From Pseudomonadota bacterium (lineage in GTDB: Bacteria > Pseudomonadota > Gammaproteobacteria > Steroidobacterales > Steroidobacteraceae): a DNA stretch of 63,825 nt. Positions within the stretch are counted from its first letter, which is position 1; the number at the start of each line of letters is the position of its first letter. Under the pieces are notes generated by a model. That model did not search any database. It saw only the letters and a list, made by a program, of their open reading frames with translations, and was not told where the DNA came from. Positions 1 through 9,058 of this stretch are shown here, piece after piece. The stretch is taken from positions 1 through 63,825 of the forward strand of contig JAEWBG010000032.1 of assembly GCA_023391335.1 (NCBI GenBank). Reading direction: 5' to 3'. Both the position numbers and the translations under genes were made by a program.

Positions 1-115
1 CCCCGCCGCCCGCTTGCGTTCATGCGCCGGCCTTTCGGCGCTGATGGACTCGACTCGCTTCAGCGTGTCGCAACCGACGAGCCCAGGCCGCGTTAGGCTG
101 TGATCTAGACCAGCC
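1..115. other. Left edge, no gene assigned
   Basis: This stretch precedes the first clear gene. A minus-strand ATG at 21-23 with an AAAGG-like element about 10 bases upstream could begin a gene that leaves the window, but only seven codons are visible, so nothing is called. Confidence 0.3.
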
Positions 116-1090
116 ATGGCTCGCGACATGACTCACGCAATTCAAGTACATCGATTCGGCGGCCCCGACGTTCTGCAATGGAAATCCAACGAGCCAGCCG
201 CGCTCGCTCCCGGCGATGTCCGCATCCGACACAGCGCAATCGGCCTCAACTTCGTAGATGTGTATGAAAGAAGCGGCCTGTACCAGAGGGCGTTGCCGTT
301 CATTCCCGGACACGAGGCCGCCGGCGTCGTCGTCGAAGTAGGTCGCGCGGTTCGCAGGCTCAAAGTAGGCGATCGCATTGCCTATGCGAACGCGGATGTA
401 GGCGCGTACACACAGGAACGAACCATCGACGCGGATCGACTGGTGAAACTGCCGGATGCGATCAACGATCGTTCAGCCGCGGCCCTCATGCTCAAAGGAC
501 TCACTGCGCACATGCTGGTGCGCCGGGTGTTCCCGTTAGCGAAGCATCACGTCGCACTCATCCACGCCGCTGCCGGTGGCGTCGGATCGATCCTGGTTCA
601 GTGGGCGAAACATATCGGTGCCACCGTGATCGCCCTGGTCGGTTCTGAGCAGAAACGCGAACTCGTGCGAGCACGCGGTGTCGATCACGTGTGGTTGTCG
701 AGCGAACCGTGGGGCGAACGCATCCGCGCGCTGAATGGCGTCGATGTAGTCTACGATTCGGTCGGCAAGGACACATTTCTCGAATCGCTGGATTGTCTCA
801 AGCCCCGCGGCATGATGGTGACGTTCGGCAATGCATCCGGTCCACCGCCATCTATCTCGCCGCTCGAGCTTGCAAAGCGCGGATCTCTCTTCTTAACTCG
901 GCCGAGTCTGTTCGATTACATAACCACCTTGGATGAGCTGGAACCAGCGGCCCAGGAACTGTTCGAGCTGACAGCGCGTTCTGTGATCGGCGTGCACATT
1001 GGCCAAACGTATCCGCTGCAGGATGCGAGCCGTGCACATCGTGAGCTCGAGTCCCGGCATACGACAGGCTCCACGGTGTTGTTGCCTTGA
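116..1090 (+). CDS. qor: Zinc-free quinone oxidoreductase (MDR family)
   Basis: This 324-residue protein looks like an NADPH:quinone reductase of the medium-chain dehydrogenase/reductase superfamily, a cytosolic enzyme reducing quinones with NADPH. The N-terminal GroES-like half contains the family pattern SAIGLNFVDVYERSGLY and the PGHEAAGVV element. The Rossmann half has a nucleotide-binding AAAGGVGS motif near residues 152-160, with length normal for Qor. The zinc-binding cysteines of alcohol dehydrogenases are not evident. An ATG at 128 is an alternative start four codons in. The gene is followed 81 bases later by an outer-membrane protein gene on the same strand, with no obvious functional link. 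The family call is secure; the physiological substrate is unknown. Confidence 0.9.
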   Translation: MARDMTHAIQVHRFGGPDVLQWKSNEPAALAPGDVRIRHSAIGLNFVDVYERSGLYQRALPFIPGHEAAGVVVEVGRAVRRLKVGDRIAYANADVGAYTQERTIDADRLVKLPDAINDRSAAALMLKGLTAHMLVRRVFPLAKHHVALIHAAAGGVGSILVQWAKHIGATVIALVGSEQKRELVRARGVDHVWLSSEPWGERIRALNGVDVVYDSVGKDTFLESLDCLKPRGMMVTFGNASGPPPSISPLELAKRGSLFLTRPSLFDYITTLDELEPAAQELFELTARSVIGVHIGQTYPLQDASRAHRELESRHTTGSTVLLP

Positions 1091-1171
1091 AAAACATTGA
1101 AGGGGACGTAAGCGCCTAACGATTACATCGCGCCGGGTCCCACAACGAAGCGGGGCGAACGAGCGTTCAAG

Positions 1172-2899
1172 ATGGCTCTGGGCGTGAAATTTAAACTAGC
1201 GAGCAGCACATGGATTGCCTCCGCGGCGTTGTTTCTGTCCGCTGCCGCGGCTCAGCCGGTGAGCGATACAGCTCCCAGCGAGAACTCCGACGGACTCGCA
1301 CGGCCGGGCGCGCCGCCGACGCACGTTGAAGATACCCGTGGAGAGCTGAAACCCGAGGCATTGGAGGCCGCGGGATTGCGAATCGGTGAAGTTATCATCG
1401 ACAACGGCGACGTGTTCGATCCCAGCATTCCTGAAGAAAATCACGCCATCTTTCGTCTCGCGAATCGCCTGCATATCGAAACGCGGCCGAACGTCATCCG
1501 CGATCAACTTCTGTTCAAGCCCGGCGATCCTTTCCAGGCCCACTTGCTTCGCGAAAGCGAGCGTATTCTGCGTGCCAACGATTACCTGTTCGATGCGCGC
1601 ATCACGCCCGTGCGAATTCACGACGGAGCGGTCGATCTCATCGTTCACACCAAAGATGTGTGGACGCTCAATCCCGGCGTGAACTTCGGTCGCAGCGGCG
1701 GTGAAAACTCATCGGGATTCCAGTTCGAAGAATCGAATCTGCTCGGTACCGGTCGATCGATCATGCTCGGCTACGATCAAGATGTGGATCGCAACAGCCG
1801 GCAAATCCGCTACGTCGATCCGCATTTCCGCGGCACTTGGAACGAGCTGCGACTCGCCTATGCAGACAACAGCGATGGCAAGTTGCGTCAGGTCTCATAC
1901 AAACAGCCGTTTTATTCCCTCGCAACGGCGCATGCAGGCGGTGCGGGATACGAAGATTGGGATCGGGTCGATTCGCGCTACAACTTAGGCGAGGTGGTCG
2001 ACAAGTTCCGCCATGTCGAAGAACGCGTCGAAGGTTCTGCAGGTTGGTCGAGCAAGGCGCAGAACAGCGATTGGGTTCGGCGTTTTTCGTTTGGATTCGC
2101 GTACGACACCGATCGGTTCGAGGCGATTGCCGATCCGCTGGCCGCCACGGCGCTACCCGAAGATCGCCGCCTCACCTATCCGTTCTTCGATGTCGAACTG
2201 TTGCAGGACGCATTCGAAGAGCGCCGCAATCAAGATCAAATCGAACGCACCGAAGATTTCTATGCTGGCCCTTACCTGCGCGCTCGCATTGGCTATTCGT
2301 CGACGGCGTGGGGGTCCGATCGCGATTCCGTCATCCTCGCATTGAAGGCGGGCACTACGATCGAGCACGGGGACGAACACAAATATTCGCTGCTGATCGA
2401 ATCCAAAGGCGGGGCGCGCTTTGAACATGGCAAGCTTGCGAATGCGTTGTACGGAGCCGAAGGCCGCTACTACTGGCGCGTTTCGCAGAGTCAGCTCTTC
2501 TTCGCATCTTTGAGCGGTACGGTTAGCAAAAATCTCGACCAAGATCAGCAAGTGCTGTTGGGCGGAGATAATGGATTGCGCGGTTATCCGCTGCGCTATC
2601 AGGACGGCTCGGCTCGCGCGCTGTTAACGCTCGAGCAACGCATCTACACCAAGTACTACTTGTTCAGACTGTTCCATGTAGGCGGTGCGGTGTTCTTCGA
2701 CATGGGCCGCACATGGGGTCGCGGCACGATCTCCGGCCCGACAGAAGGACTGCTCAAGGATGTTGGTATTGGTCTGCGCTTTGGATCGAGCCGCTCCGCC
2801 TTCGGCAATGTGATCCATGTCGACCTGGCATTCCCTCTCGATGGCGACCCGAGCATCGACAAGGTGCAGCTCGTGGTCGAGACGAAGAAAAGTTTCTAG
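1172..2899 (+). CDS. BamA/TamA-like outer-membrane beta-barrel protein
   Basis: This 575-residue protein begins with a signal peptide (hydrophobic stretch near residues 14-27, Ala-rich cleavage region). Residues about 70-150 resemble a POTRA domain: an FKPGDPF element follows LLF, then RESERILRANDYLFDARI. The rest looks like a 16-strand Omp85 barrel, with the LLGGDNGLRGYPLRYQDG segment in the place where Omp85 proteins carry the VRGY/F motif. The last residue is Phe, as expected for a BAM-recognised beta-signal. Only one or two POTRA domains fit, fewer than in BamA, so it is more likely a TamA-like or surface-antigen D15 protein than the essential assembly factor. Its substrate cannot be read from the sequence. 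Confidence 0.85.
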   Translation: MALGVKFKLASSTWIASAALFLSAAAAQPVSDTAPSENSDGLARPGAPPTHVEDTRGELKPEALEAAGLRIGEVIIDNGDVFDPSIPEENHAIFRLANRLHIETRPNVIRDQLLFKPGDPFQAHLLRESERILRANDYLFDARITPVRIHDGAVDLIVHTKDVWTLNPGVNFGRSGGENSSGFQFEESNLLGTGRSIMLGYDQDVDRNSRQIRYVDPHFRGTWNELRLAYADNSDGKLRQVSYKQPFYSLATAHAGGAGYEDWDRVDSRYNLGEVVDKFRHVEERVEGSAGWSSKAQNSDWVRRFSFGFAYDTDRFEAIADPLAATALPEDRRLTYPFFDVELLQDAFEERRNQDQIERTEDFYAGPYLRARIGYSSTAWGSDRDSVILALKAGTTIEHGDEHKYSLLIESKGGARFEHGKLANALYGAEGRYYWRVSQSQLFFASLSGTVSKNLDQDQQVLLGGDNGLRGYPLRYQDGSARALLTLEQRIYTKYYLFRLFHVGGAVFFDMGRTWGRGTISGPTEGLLKDVGIGLRFGSSRSAFGNVIHVDLAFPLDGDPSIDKVQLVVETKKSF

Positions 2900-3231
2900 C
2901 GAGCGAAGCAAGCGTCGGAATTCCGGACGCAACACATAGAACGCATGGAGATACTGTTCAGAGGAAGAAGAAATTTAGCCGCAGAGAACGCAAAAAAGAA
3001 TTGATGGGTCAGACTTTGGCTGGCTGGTTTCCCTGTTCCGAGTTCCATCTGGTCACGAGTCAAAAGTCACAAGTCACGGACACGCGCAGCTCACACCCGA
3101 CACTTCACACCCGTCAATCTCTGTCCTGCCGTCAACCCAACCTGATCCGAGAGGATCCTCCCTGCCGAAGGCCTACCTGACGACGCAGTCGCCCTTCCAA
3201 TAATTCTTCCTGATTGCGAAGCAATCCGTCG
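2900..3231. other. Intergenic region with degenerate short repeats
   Basis: This 332-base convergent gap has no convincing gene. It holds a CCGCAGAGAACGCAAAAA segment near 2980 and an AAGTCAC-type tandem stretch near 3057-3080, followed by more CACAC/CTTCACACCC units. These resemble the 7-8-base degenerate repeats seen in other gaps of this window. No intrinsic terminator with a clean U-tract was found. Confidence 0.4.
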
Positions 3232-3840
3232 CTACTTCTCGTTGATCGCCACCCAACCTTTCTGCGCCATCACACGGTCGCACCAGCCGCGAATATTCGG
3301 ATAGGGCGCGAGGTCGAAGCCGCCTTCGTGCGCGATGTGCGTGTAAGCGAATAGCGAGGCATCGGCGAGCGAATAACGATCGGCGACCAAGAACTTGCGA
3401 TCTTGGAGTCCTTCCTCGAGCACATCGAGGGCGGCATAGCCGAGCTTCTTCTTCTCGACCAGCTTCTCGCCGAGTTCGGCGCGGGTCTTCTTTAACACAC
3501 CGAGCCAAAAGCGAGCCGAGCCCACATTCGGTTCCAGGTGGTATTGCTCGAAGCACATCCATTGCCACATGCGAGCGCGGTCGAATGGATGATCGGGAAT
3601 GAGTTCCGACCCTTCCGCGAGGAAGGAAATGATGGCGTGGCTCTCGGACAAGAATCCTTGGCCGGGCACTTCCAGAACCGGCACACGACCGTTGGGATTC
3701 TTAGCAAGGAATTCCGGCGTGCGAGTGCCGCCGCTTTGCAGATCGATTTCGACGAGCTCGTACGGGAGCTTCAGTTGTTTTAGTACCAGGCGAACTTTGT
3801 AGCCGTTGCCGGAGGGCAGATAGTCATACAGTCGATACAT
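3232..3840 (-). CDS. Glutathione S-transferase family protein
   Basis: This 202-residue cytosolic protein has the two-domain GST layout. The N-terminal thioredoxin-like domain starts MYRLYDYLPSGNGYKVRLVL, with a Ser/Asn region where the catalytic residue normally sits. It includes the cis-proline segment GRVPVLE and the glutathione-binding SESHAI motif (ES-x-AI). The all-helical C-terminal domain contains the SLADASLFAY element, the conserved N-capping box of GSTs. It resembles the GST-like proteins often annotated near YfcG/GstB. The electrophilic substrate is not predictable. It lies downstream of the ilvN-like gene on the same strand with a 160-base gap, so co-transcription is possible but not shown. 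Confidence 0.88.
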   Translation of the reverse strand: MYRLYDYLPSGNGYKVRLVLKQLKLPYELVEIDLQSGGTRTPEFLAKNPNGRVPVLEVPGQGFLSESHAIISFLAEGSELIPDHPFDRARMWQWMCFEQYHLEPNVGSARFWLGVLKKTRAELGEKLVEKKKLGYAALDVLEEGLQDRKFLVADRYSLADASLFAYTHIAHEGGFDLAPYPNIRGWCDRVMAQKGWVAINEK

Positions 3841-3983
3841 GGTCGCTCCTAAGAGTGATCAGTCGCCGCGCATTTCCATGCGCAAGCGACGCGCAGCCGT
3901 GCCCGCGCCAATTTTTTTATGGCGCCATTCGAAACATCTGCCCTTGATGCTCGAAGGATGTCGAACCGGCTGTGGTTCTTCGC

Positions 3984-3998
3984 GGCGCGTAACGCGCC
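3984..3998 (-). terminator. Short hairpin after the ilvN-like gene
   Basis: A perfect six-base inverted repeat (GGCGCG, TAA, CGCGCC) lies just beyond the stop of the acetolactate synthase small subunit. A T-rich run does not follow directly, so intrinsic termination is only suggested. Confidence 0.3.
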
Positions 3999-4002
3999 TT
4001 CG

Positions 4003-4575
4003 TCATGCGTGAAGCGTCGTTGCTCCGCGCAATACGGCCAGTGCTCCACTGCGCACCACTTCTAGTACCTCGCCGTAATTCCCCGCTTCGGCGATGAATC
4101 TATTGATCTGCGCTTCACTGTCCGTCAGTTCGACGGTAAAGCTTTCCGGCTCTTCGGACAAGACCCGGCCTCCCGCCTTCTTGACGCTGGCACGCAATGG
4201 TGCAAGCAAGCTCGGCGGAGTGTTCAGTTTGATGAGCAGCAATTCGCGTTCGATGTGCTGATCCGGCGTGACGTCATCGACATTCACTACGTCGATGAGC
4301 TTCAGCGATTGATTCACGATCTGTTGCACGACGGCTTGCGTGCCGCTTGTCACCAGCGTCAAGCGAGAGAGGGTAGGATCTTCGGTCGGCGCGACATTCA
4401 ACGACTCGATGTTGTAACCGCGCGTGGCGAACAATCCAGTCACTCGCGTGAGTGCGCCCGCTTCGTTTTGCAGCAGGATGGTGATGATGTGGCGTTTGCG
4501 CGCAGTCATTTCTGCGAATCTCTCCGAAGCAGGCGTGTTCCAAGTGGCGGCCGGTGGCGTCACTACGTTCGTCAT
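4003..4575 (-). CDS. ilvN: Acetolactate synthase small (regulatory) subunit
   Basis: This 190-residue protein is the ACT-domain regulatory subunit that activates acetolactate synthase and gives valine feedback inhibition in branched-chain amino acid synthesis. The N-terminal ACT domain contains NEAGALTRVTGLF, RGYNIESLNVAPTED and TLSRLTLV, all typical of IlvH/IlvN. The C-terminal domain (about residues 100-180) matches the small-subunit dimerisation domain. The called start gives about 22 extra residues; the internal ATG at 4509 (MTARKRH) would give the usual length, and the ribosome-binding sites do not decide. The gene is divergent from the large subunit at 4777, whereas ilvI-ilvH is normally one operon. 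Confidence 0.93.
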   Translation of the reverse strand: MTNVVTPPAATWNTPASERFAEMTARKRHIITILLQNEAGALTRVTGLFATRGYNIESLNVAPTEDPTLSRLTLVTSGTQAVVQQIVNQSLKLIDVVNVDDVTPDQHIERELLLIKLNTPPSLLAPLRASVKKAGGRVLSEEPESFTVELTDSEAQINRFIAEAGNYGEVLEVVRSGALAVLRGATTLHA

Positions 4576-4776
4576 TCGAGTCTACCTTGGCGCACTTTGG
4601 CGCGGGCGCGCGAAGCATAAGGGAAGGCGAGTGAGCTCGACTAGAAGCGGGCTGCTGATCCCTTAGACCCTTGATTCTGGCCCAAATAGACGCTGAGGAT
4701 GCTTGCTGCTAGTCTGCACCGCCCGGGTTTTCGCGCTATCCGGCCGTTTCCGGCCGCTTCCGTTCGGTAGAGTTAA

Positions 4777-6621
4777 GTGAAAGAGAGTCATGCAGTGAGT
4801 TCTGCCGCCCATCCTCTGGCCGGCAAAGTCATGTCGGGCGCCGAGATCATCGTCCAGGTCATCGCGGACGAGGGCATCGATACGGTATTCGGCTACAGCG
4901 GCGGCGCGATTCTGCCGACCTACGACGCCATCTTCGTCTACAACCAGCAAAGCGCTGAAGAAGCCCGCAATCCGATGCGGCTAGTGGTGCCGGCTAACGA
5001 GCAAGGCGCTGGGTTCATGGCGGCGGGCTATGCCCGTGCCTCGGGAAAAGTCGGCGTCTGTGTGGTCACATCTGGACCAGGGGCCACCAACACCGTGACT
5101 CCGGTGCGGGACTGCTACGCGGATTCGGTTCCCATCGTCGTGATTTGTGGCCAAGTGCCTACGGGTGCCATCGGCAGCGATGCATTCCAAGAAGCTCCCG
5201 TCACCAGCATCATGGGTTCGGTTGCGAAGCACATTTTTCTTGTCACGGACGCATCCAAGCTCGAAGCCACAATTCGAACTGCATTCGAAATCGCTCGCAC
5301 GGGCCGTCCCGGTCCAGTGGTCGTCGACGTGCCGAAGGACGTTCAGAACTGGCGCGGTGAGTTTCAAGGAGCGGGACGCCTGCCGGTGCCCGGCTACCGC
5401 CACCGTATGACGCGATTGACGCGCAGCACACTCGCCGAATCGAAATGCGAAGAATTCTTCCGTCTGCTAGGACAGGCAAGCCGTCCGCTGATTTACGCAG
5501 GCGGCGGCGTCGTTCACTCTGGTGCAGCGCAAGCCCTCAAGGAATTCGCGTCCGATTTCCACATTCCGGTCGTATCGACCCTCATGGGACTGGGGGCGTT
5601 CGACACGACGGACACACTCTCCATGAGCATGCTCGGCATGCATGGTGCGGCATTTGCCAATTACGCCGTCGAAGATTGCGATTTCCTCATTACGCTCGGC
5701 GCACGTTTCGATGATCGAGTTGCGGGCAATCCTGCTAAGTTCGCGCCCAAAGCGCGGGCCATCGTGCAGCTCGACATCGATGCGTCCGAGATCAATAAGG
5801 TCAAGCCGGTGCAATGGTCGCATGTTGGATTACTGCCCGATGCGTTGCGTTCACTGCGCGCGTATGGCCGGCGCACAGCGTTCCGTCGCGATTGGCAGGT
5901 GTGGCTCGATCATTGTGCGCAACTCAAGCGCACGTACGCGATGAACTACGATCGCAACAGCGAACTGATTCAGCCGTACTACGTCATCGAGGAGATCAAC
6001 AAGATCACCCGCGGCCAAGCAATCATCAGTACCGGAGTCGGCCAGCATCAAATGTGGTCCGCACAGTATTTCGATTTCTGCGGCCCGCGCTTGTGGCTGA
6101 CCTCGGGAAGCATGGGAACGATGGGCTTCGGCTTGCCTGCAGCAATCGGCGCACAAATTGCCAATCCCGATCGCTTGGTCATCGATGTCGATGGCGATGC
6201 CAGCATTCGCATGAATCTAGGCGAGCTTGAAACCGTTACGACATATGACTTGCCCGTGAAAGTCATCGTGCTCAACAACTGCGGCGACGGCATGGTGAAG
6301 CAATGGCAGAAGTTATTCTTCAAAGGTCGCCTCTCGGCGAGCGATAAGTCGCTTCACAAGAAAGATTTCATCAAAGCGGCGCAGGCCGATGGTTTCCCGT
6401 ATGCCGTTCGGCTCGAGAAGAAGGCGGATGTTTCGCGCGTGGTGCGCGAGTTCGTCGAGTTCAAAGGCCCGGCGTTCTTGGAAGTGATGATCGATCCGGA
6501 TGCCGGTGTGTATCCGATGGTGGGACCGGGCCAGGCTTACGACGAGATGATCACCGGCGATTTCATACCATCACGCAACAAGGCGGAGATCCGCAGCCCG
6601 GATGAATCGGAGATGTTCTGA
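4777..6621 (+). CDS. ilvB: Acetolactate synthase large (catalytic) subunit
   Basis: This 614-residue ThDP enzyme condenses two pyruvates to acetolactate, or pyruvate with 2-oxobutyrate, the first common step of Val/Leu/Ile synthesis. The three TPP-enzyme domains are in order: the N-terminal pyrimidine-binding part with FGYSGGAILP, the central FAD-binding-like domain, and the C-terminal PP-binding part with DVDGDASIRMN and GDGMVKQWQKLFF. Two signature positions differ from the common form: FGYPGGA reads FGYSGGA, and the residue before the catalytic Glu is Asn (ANEQGA) rather than His. The start is GTG at 4777; MSGAEI at 4831 is an alternative nearer to the E. coli IlvI start. Its regulatory subunit lies divergently at 4575, and threonine deaminase at 19020 supplies 2-oxobutyrate. 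Confidence 0.93.
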   Translation: MKESHAVSSAAHPLAGKVMSGAEIIVQVIADEGIDTVFGYSGGAILPTYDAIFVYNQQSAEEARNPMRLVVPANEQGAGFMAAGYARASGKVGVCVVTSGPGATNTVTPVRDCYADSVPIVVICGQVPTGAIGSDAFQEAPVTSIMGSVAKHIFLVTDASKLEATIRTAFEIARTGRPGPVVVDVPKDVQNWRGEFQGAGRLPVPGYRHRMTRLTRSTLAESKCEEFFRLLGQASRPLIYAGGGVVHSGAAQALKEFASDFHIPVVSTLMGLGAFDTTDTLSMSMLGMHGAAFANYAVEDCDFLITLGARFDDRVAGNPAKFAPKARAIVQLDIDASEINKVKPVQWSHVGLLPDALRSLRAYGRRTAFRRDWQVWLDHCAQLKRTYAMNYDRNSELIQPYYVIEEINKITRGQAIISTGVGQHQMWSAQYFDFCGPRLWLTSGSMGTMGFGLPAAIGAQIANPDRLVIDVDGDASIRMNLGELETVTTYDLPVKVIVLNNCGDGMVKQWQKLFFKGRLSASDKSLHKKDFIKAAQADGFPYAVRLEKKADVSRVVREFVEFKGPAFLEVMIDPDAGVYPMVGPGQAYDEMITGDFIPSRNKAEIRSPDESEMF

Positions 6622-6641
6622 GCACATCGTGCTCAGAACAT
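6613..6641. terminator. Perfect 13-base inverted repeat over the ilvB stop codon
   Basis: ATGTTCTGAGCAC and its exact reverse complement are separated by only ATC. The left arm contains the end of the coding sequence and the TGA stop. It would form a very stable RNA hairpin at the end of the ilvB message, acting as a terminator or 3' stabiliser. No U-tract follows, so Rho-independent termination is uncertain. Confidence 0.6.
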
Positions 6642-6770
6642 GGTGATGGGGTGATGGAGTGATGAGGTGAACGGGGTAGCCCTTCGCCGGATTCGAGGCG
6701 CCGCGTTCGTCTGAGGATTTTGGTGCGCGAGCAATGCTCGCTTTCACTCCATCACAAGCTCACCCCATCA
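6642..6770. repeat. Inverted short-period repeats between convergent genes
   Basis: The left arm has tandem eight-base units of the form GTGATGGG/GTGATGGA/GTGATGAG ending near 6669. The right arm, from about 6744 to 6770, carries TCACTCCATCAC and CTCACCCCATCAC, the reverse complements. Between them, near 6727-6741, GCGAGC-AAT-GCTCGC forms a small hairpin. The element fills the gap between the convergent ilvB and thiolase genes. A similar element is at 54422-54516. Confidence 0.55.
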
Positions 6771-7976
6771 CTAGAAAATCTCAAACAACCCCGCCGCGCC
6801 CATTCCGCCGCCAACGCACATCGTGACGACACCGAGTTTGGCTTCGCGGCGTTTGCCTTCGATCAAAATGTGACCGGTCATGCGAGCGCCGGACATTCCG
6901 TAAGGATGTCCGATCGAAATCGCGCCGCCGGACACGTTGAGCTTCTCGTTCGGGATCTTGAGTTGGTCGCGGCAGTAAAGCACTTGGGATGCGAACGCTT
7001 CGTTCAACTCCCAAATGCCGATGTCATTAACCTTCAGTCCGTGTTGCTTGAGTAATTTGGGTACCGCGAATACCGGGCCGATGCCCATTTCTTCAGGGCC
7101 GCAACCTGCGACTGCCATGCCGCGGTAGGCACCCAGCGCGGTGAGTCCCCGGCGTTCAGCCTCTTGCGATTCCATCAGTACGAGCGCTGCCGCTCCATCG
7201 GAGAGCTGCGAGGCATTGCCGGCGGTGATGAAGCGGCCCTGTTCGACGATCTGGCCCCCCTTGAAAACCGGCTTCAATGTTTTTAGATCCTCGAGTGTGG
7301 TCTTCGGGCGATTGCCCTCATCCAACTTGAGCGTGATTTCCTTCTCCGAGGTCGCGCCCGTTTCTTTGTCGGTCACGAGCATCGTTGACTTGAGCGGTGC
7401 AATCTCTGCATCGAAGCGCCCCTCGGCTTGCGCTAGCGCCGTACGTTGCTGCGACTGCAATGCGTATTCATCTTGAGCATCGCGGCTGACGTTGTACCGA
7501 TCCGCCACGATCTCGGCGGTCTCGATCATCGTCATGTAAATCTGCGGCAGGTTCTCGATCAGCCAAGGATCGGCCGCACGGAAGCGATTCATCTTGTCGT
7601 TCTGCACCAGCGAGATCGATTCGACACCGCCGGCGACAGCCACCTGCATGCCATCAACCATGATTTGCTTCGCTGCGGTAGCAATCGCCATGAGGCCAGA
7701 TGAGCACTGTCGATCGATGCTCATTCCAGGCACTGCGGCTGGAATCCCTGCGCGCAGCAGCGCTTGTCTTGCAACATTGCCGCCCGTCGAGCCTTGCTGA
7801 AGCGCACAACCCAAGATGACATCTTCGACTTCCGCCGCATCGATCCCAGCGCGTTGAATCGCCTGGTCGATTGCATGCCCGGCGAGCTCTTGACCTTGAG
7901 TGTTGTTGAAGGCGCCTCGGTACGCTTTGCCAATCGGAGTACGGGCAACCGAAACAATGACGGCTTGACGCATCAC
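6771..7976 (-). CDS. Acetyl-CoA C-acyltransferase (thiolase)
   Basis: This 401-residue enzyme belongs to the thiolase superfamily, which cleaves 3-ketoacyl-CoA with CoA in beta-oxidation or condenses acyl-CoAs in the reverse direction. The nucleophilic Cys is in SIDRQCSSGL (about residue 91), the active-site His in SIGHPYGMSGARM, and the second catalytic Cys in VTMCVGGGMGAAG near the C-terminus. Length and motif order match FadA/PcaF/AtoB-type enzymes. Transcription is away from the neighbouring regulator gene. The start is either GTG at 7976 or the next codon, ATG at 7973; an AAGGAGA sequence sits just upstream and serves both. No beta-oxidation partner (fadB or acyl-CoA dehydrogenase) is adjacent, so the exact pathway is open. 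Confidence 0.93.
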   Translation of the reverse strand: MMRQAVIVSVARTPIGKAYRGAFNNTQGQELAGHAIDQAIQRAGIDAAEVEDVILGCALQQGSTGGNVARQALLRAGIPAAVPGMSIDRQCSSGLMAIATAAKQIMVDGMQVAVAGGVESISLVQNDKMNRFRAADPWLIENLPQIYMTMIETAEIVADRYNVSRDAQDEYALQSQQRTALAQAEGRFDAEIAPLKSTMLVTDKETGATSEKEITLKLDEGNRPKTTLEDLKTLKPVFKGGQIVEQGRFITAGNASQLSDGAAALVLMESQEAERRGLTALGAYRGMAVAGCGPEEMGIGPVFAVPKLLKQHGLKVNDIGIWELNEAFASQVLYCRDQLKIPNEKLNVSGGAISIGHPYGMSGARMTGHILIEGKRREAKLGVVTMCVGGGMGAAGLFEIF

Positions 7977-8197
7977 ACTCTCTCCTTCGTGGTCGTGCGG
8001 CCCTCTGCAACGTGCTGAGTTTCGTACGGGGGCTGCTAAGCGCTATCTCAGCTCATACAAACGCCGTCCGGCAGCAGCAAGTTTCGCAAGCAGAGGGGAC
8101 GATGTGAACTCCTGGTCGAGATGGACGCGAGACGCAGCCATGAGAGAGCGCATGGGCGCTCGGTGAGTTCATCGATGCATGATTGTGAAGGAATCGA

Positions 8198-8803
8198 TCA
8201 TTTCAGGAGTCGCGAAGCGGTGACGACGCTTTGCGCGACTTCGCTGATGCGGCGGTTTTCGTTCATGGCTGCCTTGCGCAGCAGTACGTAGGCCGCCTCT
8301 TCGCTCATGTCTCGTTCTTTCATAAGAATGCCTTTGGCTCGCTCGATGAGTTTCCGCTCATCGAGTGCTGCACGCGCCTTGTCCAATTCGTCGCGAAGTT
8401 TGTTGAAGGCATTGAATCGGCTCACCGCCATGTCGAGTACGGCTTTCACACGCTCCTTCTTCAAGCCGTCGACGACGTAGGCGCCCACGCCGGCATCCAC
8501 GGCAGCCTCGATCATGTCGCTGTCGGACCGATCGACGAAGATCGCAATCGGCCGACGTACGCAGCGCGACAGTTGGAACATCTGCTCCAAGACGTCGCGA
8601 TGGGGATTTTCGAGGTCGATGAAGATGGCCTCCGGATCGATTTCAACGATCCGGCGCATCAGGTTCTGCATCTCGCGCAATACCGTCACGCGCACATTCG
8701 CCGCCGCTCTCAATCCATCTTCGAGAACAGAAGCACGCATCACGTTTTGATCCACGATAAGAACGTGAAAGCCAGTACCCGCGTTGGTCTTGTCTTCAGT
8801 CAT
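8198..8803 (-). CDS. nasT: ANTAR-domain response regulator, NasT-like
   Basis: This 201-residue protein pairs a receiver-like domain (residues about 10-125, with FIDLENPHRD in the place of the phospho-acceptor loop, as in NasT) with a C-terminal ANTAR RNA-binding domain (KLIERAKGILMKERDMSEE and following helices). NasT proteins prevent terminator formation in leader RNAs of nitrate-assimilation operons; the partner NasS normally restrains them. I set the start at the ATG at 8803 (MTEDKTNAG), because the longer open frame adds 67 residues of non-homologous, Arg-rich sequence. No nasS, nitrate transporter or nitrate reductase gene is present nearby, so it is an orphan here. The only plausible local target is the leader at 9059-9187 on the opposite strand. 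Confidence 0.88.
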   Translation of the reverse strand: MTEDKTNAGTGFHVLIVDQNVMRASVLEDGLRAAANVRVTVLREMQNLMRRIVEIDPEAIFIDLENPHRDVLEQMFQLSRCVRRPIAIFVDRSDSDMIEAAVDAGVGAYVVDGLKKERVKAVLDMAVSRFNAFNKLRDELDKARAALDERKLIERAKGILMKERDMSEEAAYVLLRKAAMNENRRISEVAQSVVTASRLLK

Positions 8804-9039
8804 CGCAAAGACATGTTTGCAACGGCCATGCCAGGCCGCTTTGCGGCTTCTCGGTTTTGACGAAGCAAGCGATGGCGCGGTCGGATGCGGTGGCGAGCGG
8901 CACGTTCGATCCATGCGATGCACGCATCTGCACGATCTTCGTGCGGCCCAATTGCGATTTGCTCCGTCTCTGCTCAGTTCGCGTTTGCAAATCGGCCGCC
9001 ACATCGTTTGACGCCGCGGCAGAGCGTGCGATCGAGCGC

Positions 9040-9055
9040 TGGCATACGGGTTGCA
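9040..9055 (+). promoter_or_regulatory. Putative sigma-54 promoter (-24/-12)
   Basis: TGGCAT-N5-TTGCA gives GG and GC exactly ten bases apart, as in RpoN promoters, and matches TGGCAC-N5-TTGCA at all but one position. It points towards the terminator-bearing leader and the porin gene. It would start RNA near 9066, inside the hairpin described at 9059-9074. Either that hairpin is fortuitous or transcription also comes from further upstream. Confidence 0.5.
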
Positions 9056-9058
9056 CTA

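Noticed and set aside
6642..6770. CRISPR-like array of short repeats
   Set aside because: Units are only 7-8 bases, contiguous and degenerate, with no spacers and no cas genes.
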